Translations under genes and position numbers: made by a program
Part shown: positions 5,686 through 5,875 of the stretch, in pieces
Layout: every line of letters begins with the position of its first letter
Position numbering within the stretch: position 1 is the first letter of the stretch
The notes under the pieces: generated by a model
What the model was told of the DNA's origin: nothing
Database searches by the model: none
The model's input: only the letters and a program-made list of their open reading frames with translations
Source: an uncultured Deinococcales bacterium
Lineage (GTDB): Bacteria > Deinococcota > Deinococci > Deinococcales > Trueperaceae
Direction of reading: 5' to 3'
NCBI GenBank assembly: GCA_937934635.1
Contig: CALGZD010000178.1
Coordinates: 1 to 5,875, forward strand
Length of the DNA stretch: 5,875 nt

Positions 5686-5699
5686 GTTAGTTAATCGGT
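5674..5699. repeat. Tandem repeat, 12-base unit
   Basis: GTTAGTTAATCG occurs twice in perfect tandem, plus GT of a third unit. The first copy is also the right arm of the 5658-5685 hairpin, and the second copy could replace it in pairing. AGTTAATC thus occurs twice directly and once inverted (GATTAACT at 5659-5666), as in operator clusters, about 140-180 bases upstream of the inferred dxs start site. Confidence 0.6.
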
Positions 5700-5760
5700 G
5701 AGCTTCGTAACGAGTAGGAACGAACTCATTTAGTCAATGGTTAGGACAGCTTTTGAGTTC
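5700..5760. repeat. Two alternative hairpins sharing one arm
   Basis: GAGCTTCGT (5700-5708) pairs with ACGAACTC (5720-5727), 8 bp with one bulged C. GAACTCA (5722-5728) also pairs perfectly with TGAGTTC (5754-5760), 7 bp. The two stems cannot form together. The first contains the 12-base sequence shared with 969-980. Confidence 0.4.
5701..5712. repeat. 12-base sequence, inverted copy of one at 969-980
   Basis: AGCTTCGTAACG is the exact reverse complement of 969-980. It lies within the hairpin-rich region upstream of dxs, whereas the other copy lies at the inferred dcd transcription start. Confidence 0.35.
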
Positions 5761-5875
5761 AGTAATTCTTGTGAAATAAGGCTTTCTAGTTATACAGAAG
5801 ACTTTTTTGCAAGTTAGGGTCGGGGCTAAGTTGAATTAAATTCGAGTATATTTTACATCCAAATAGCCTAATTAA

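Larger units (their letters stand above)
5641..5711. repeat. Outer imperfect inverted repeat enclosing hairpin and tandem repeat
   Basis: GTTAAAAAGCTC (5641-5652) pairs with GAGCTTCGTAAC (5700-5711) at 10 of 12 positions, enclosing the hairpin at 5658-5685 and the tandem repeat at 5674-5699. The nested layout suggests one folded element rather than unrelated repeats, though the 5700-5708 strand has a second possible partner. Confidence 0.35.
5531..5875. other. Gene-free region upstream of dxs
   Basis: I found no credible coding frame in the last 345 bases on either strand once dxs is started at 5431. The stretch holds a nested set of inverted and tandem repeats at 5641-5760. From 5761 to 5875 I see only AT-rich sequence with frequent stops and no tRNA-like box or terminator. 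Neither end of a neighbouring gene is visible at the right edge. Confidence 0.5.

Noticed and set aside
5641..5760. CRISPR array
   Set aside because: The repeat unit is only 12 bases and tandem without spacers; no cas genes are present.
5761..5875. tRNA or start of another gene at the right edge
   Set aside because: No tRNA box pattern or cloverleaf, and stops interrupt all frames examined.

Overview
The window reads as chromosomal housekeeping DNA from a Gram-negative (diderm) bacterium of moderate to low G+C. The main argument is a full-length apolipoprotein N-acyltransferase (Lnt), which finishes lipoproteins in double-membrane bacteria. A dCTP deaminase of the single-function E. coli length and a DXP synthase (MEP isoprenoid route) fit this. 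I cannot name the species. The Dxs resembles, from memory, the Deinococcus-type branch more than the enterobacterial one, so taxonomy should not be read from one gene.

Layout. Positions 1-182 (minus) hold the first 60 codons of an AT-rich gene for a P-loop ATPase, cut by the window edge; it is the only accessory-looking gene. Dcd (333-890, minus) follows and is divergent from lnt (1195-2790, plus) across about 300 bases that hold a likely dcd promoter, leader hairpins and three 10-base repeats in front of lnt. Lnt converges, with a 9-base gap, on a small multi-span membrane protein (2800-3438, minus). That protein is the second gene of an apparent operon led by dxs (3452-5431, minus), 13 bases apart. 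The last 444 bases hold the dxs leader, a strong extended -10 promoter and a gene-free stretch rich in inverted and tandem repeats.

The genes serve unrelated pathways: pyrimidine deoxynucleotide supply (Dcd), lipoprotein maturation (Lnt) and isoprenoid, thiamine and pyridoxal precursor synthesis (Dxs). Only dxs and the membrane-protein gene look co-transcribed. I found no clear new multi-gene system. The items most worth following are the truncated ATPase at the left edge, the non-canonical Dxs motif, and the structured non-coding stretch at the right end.
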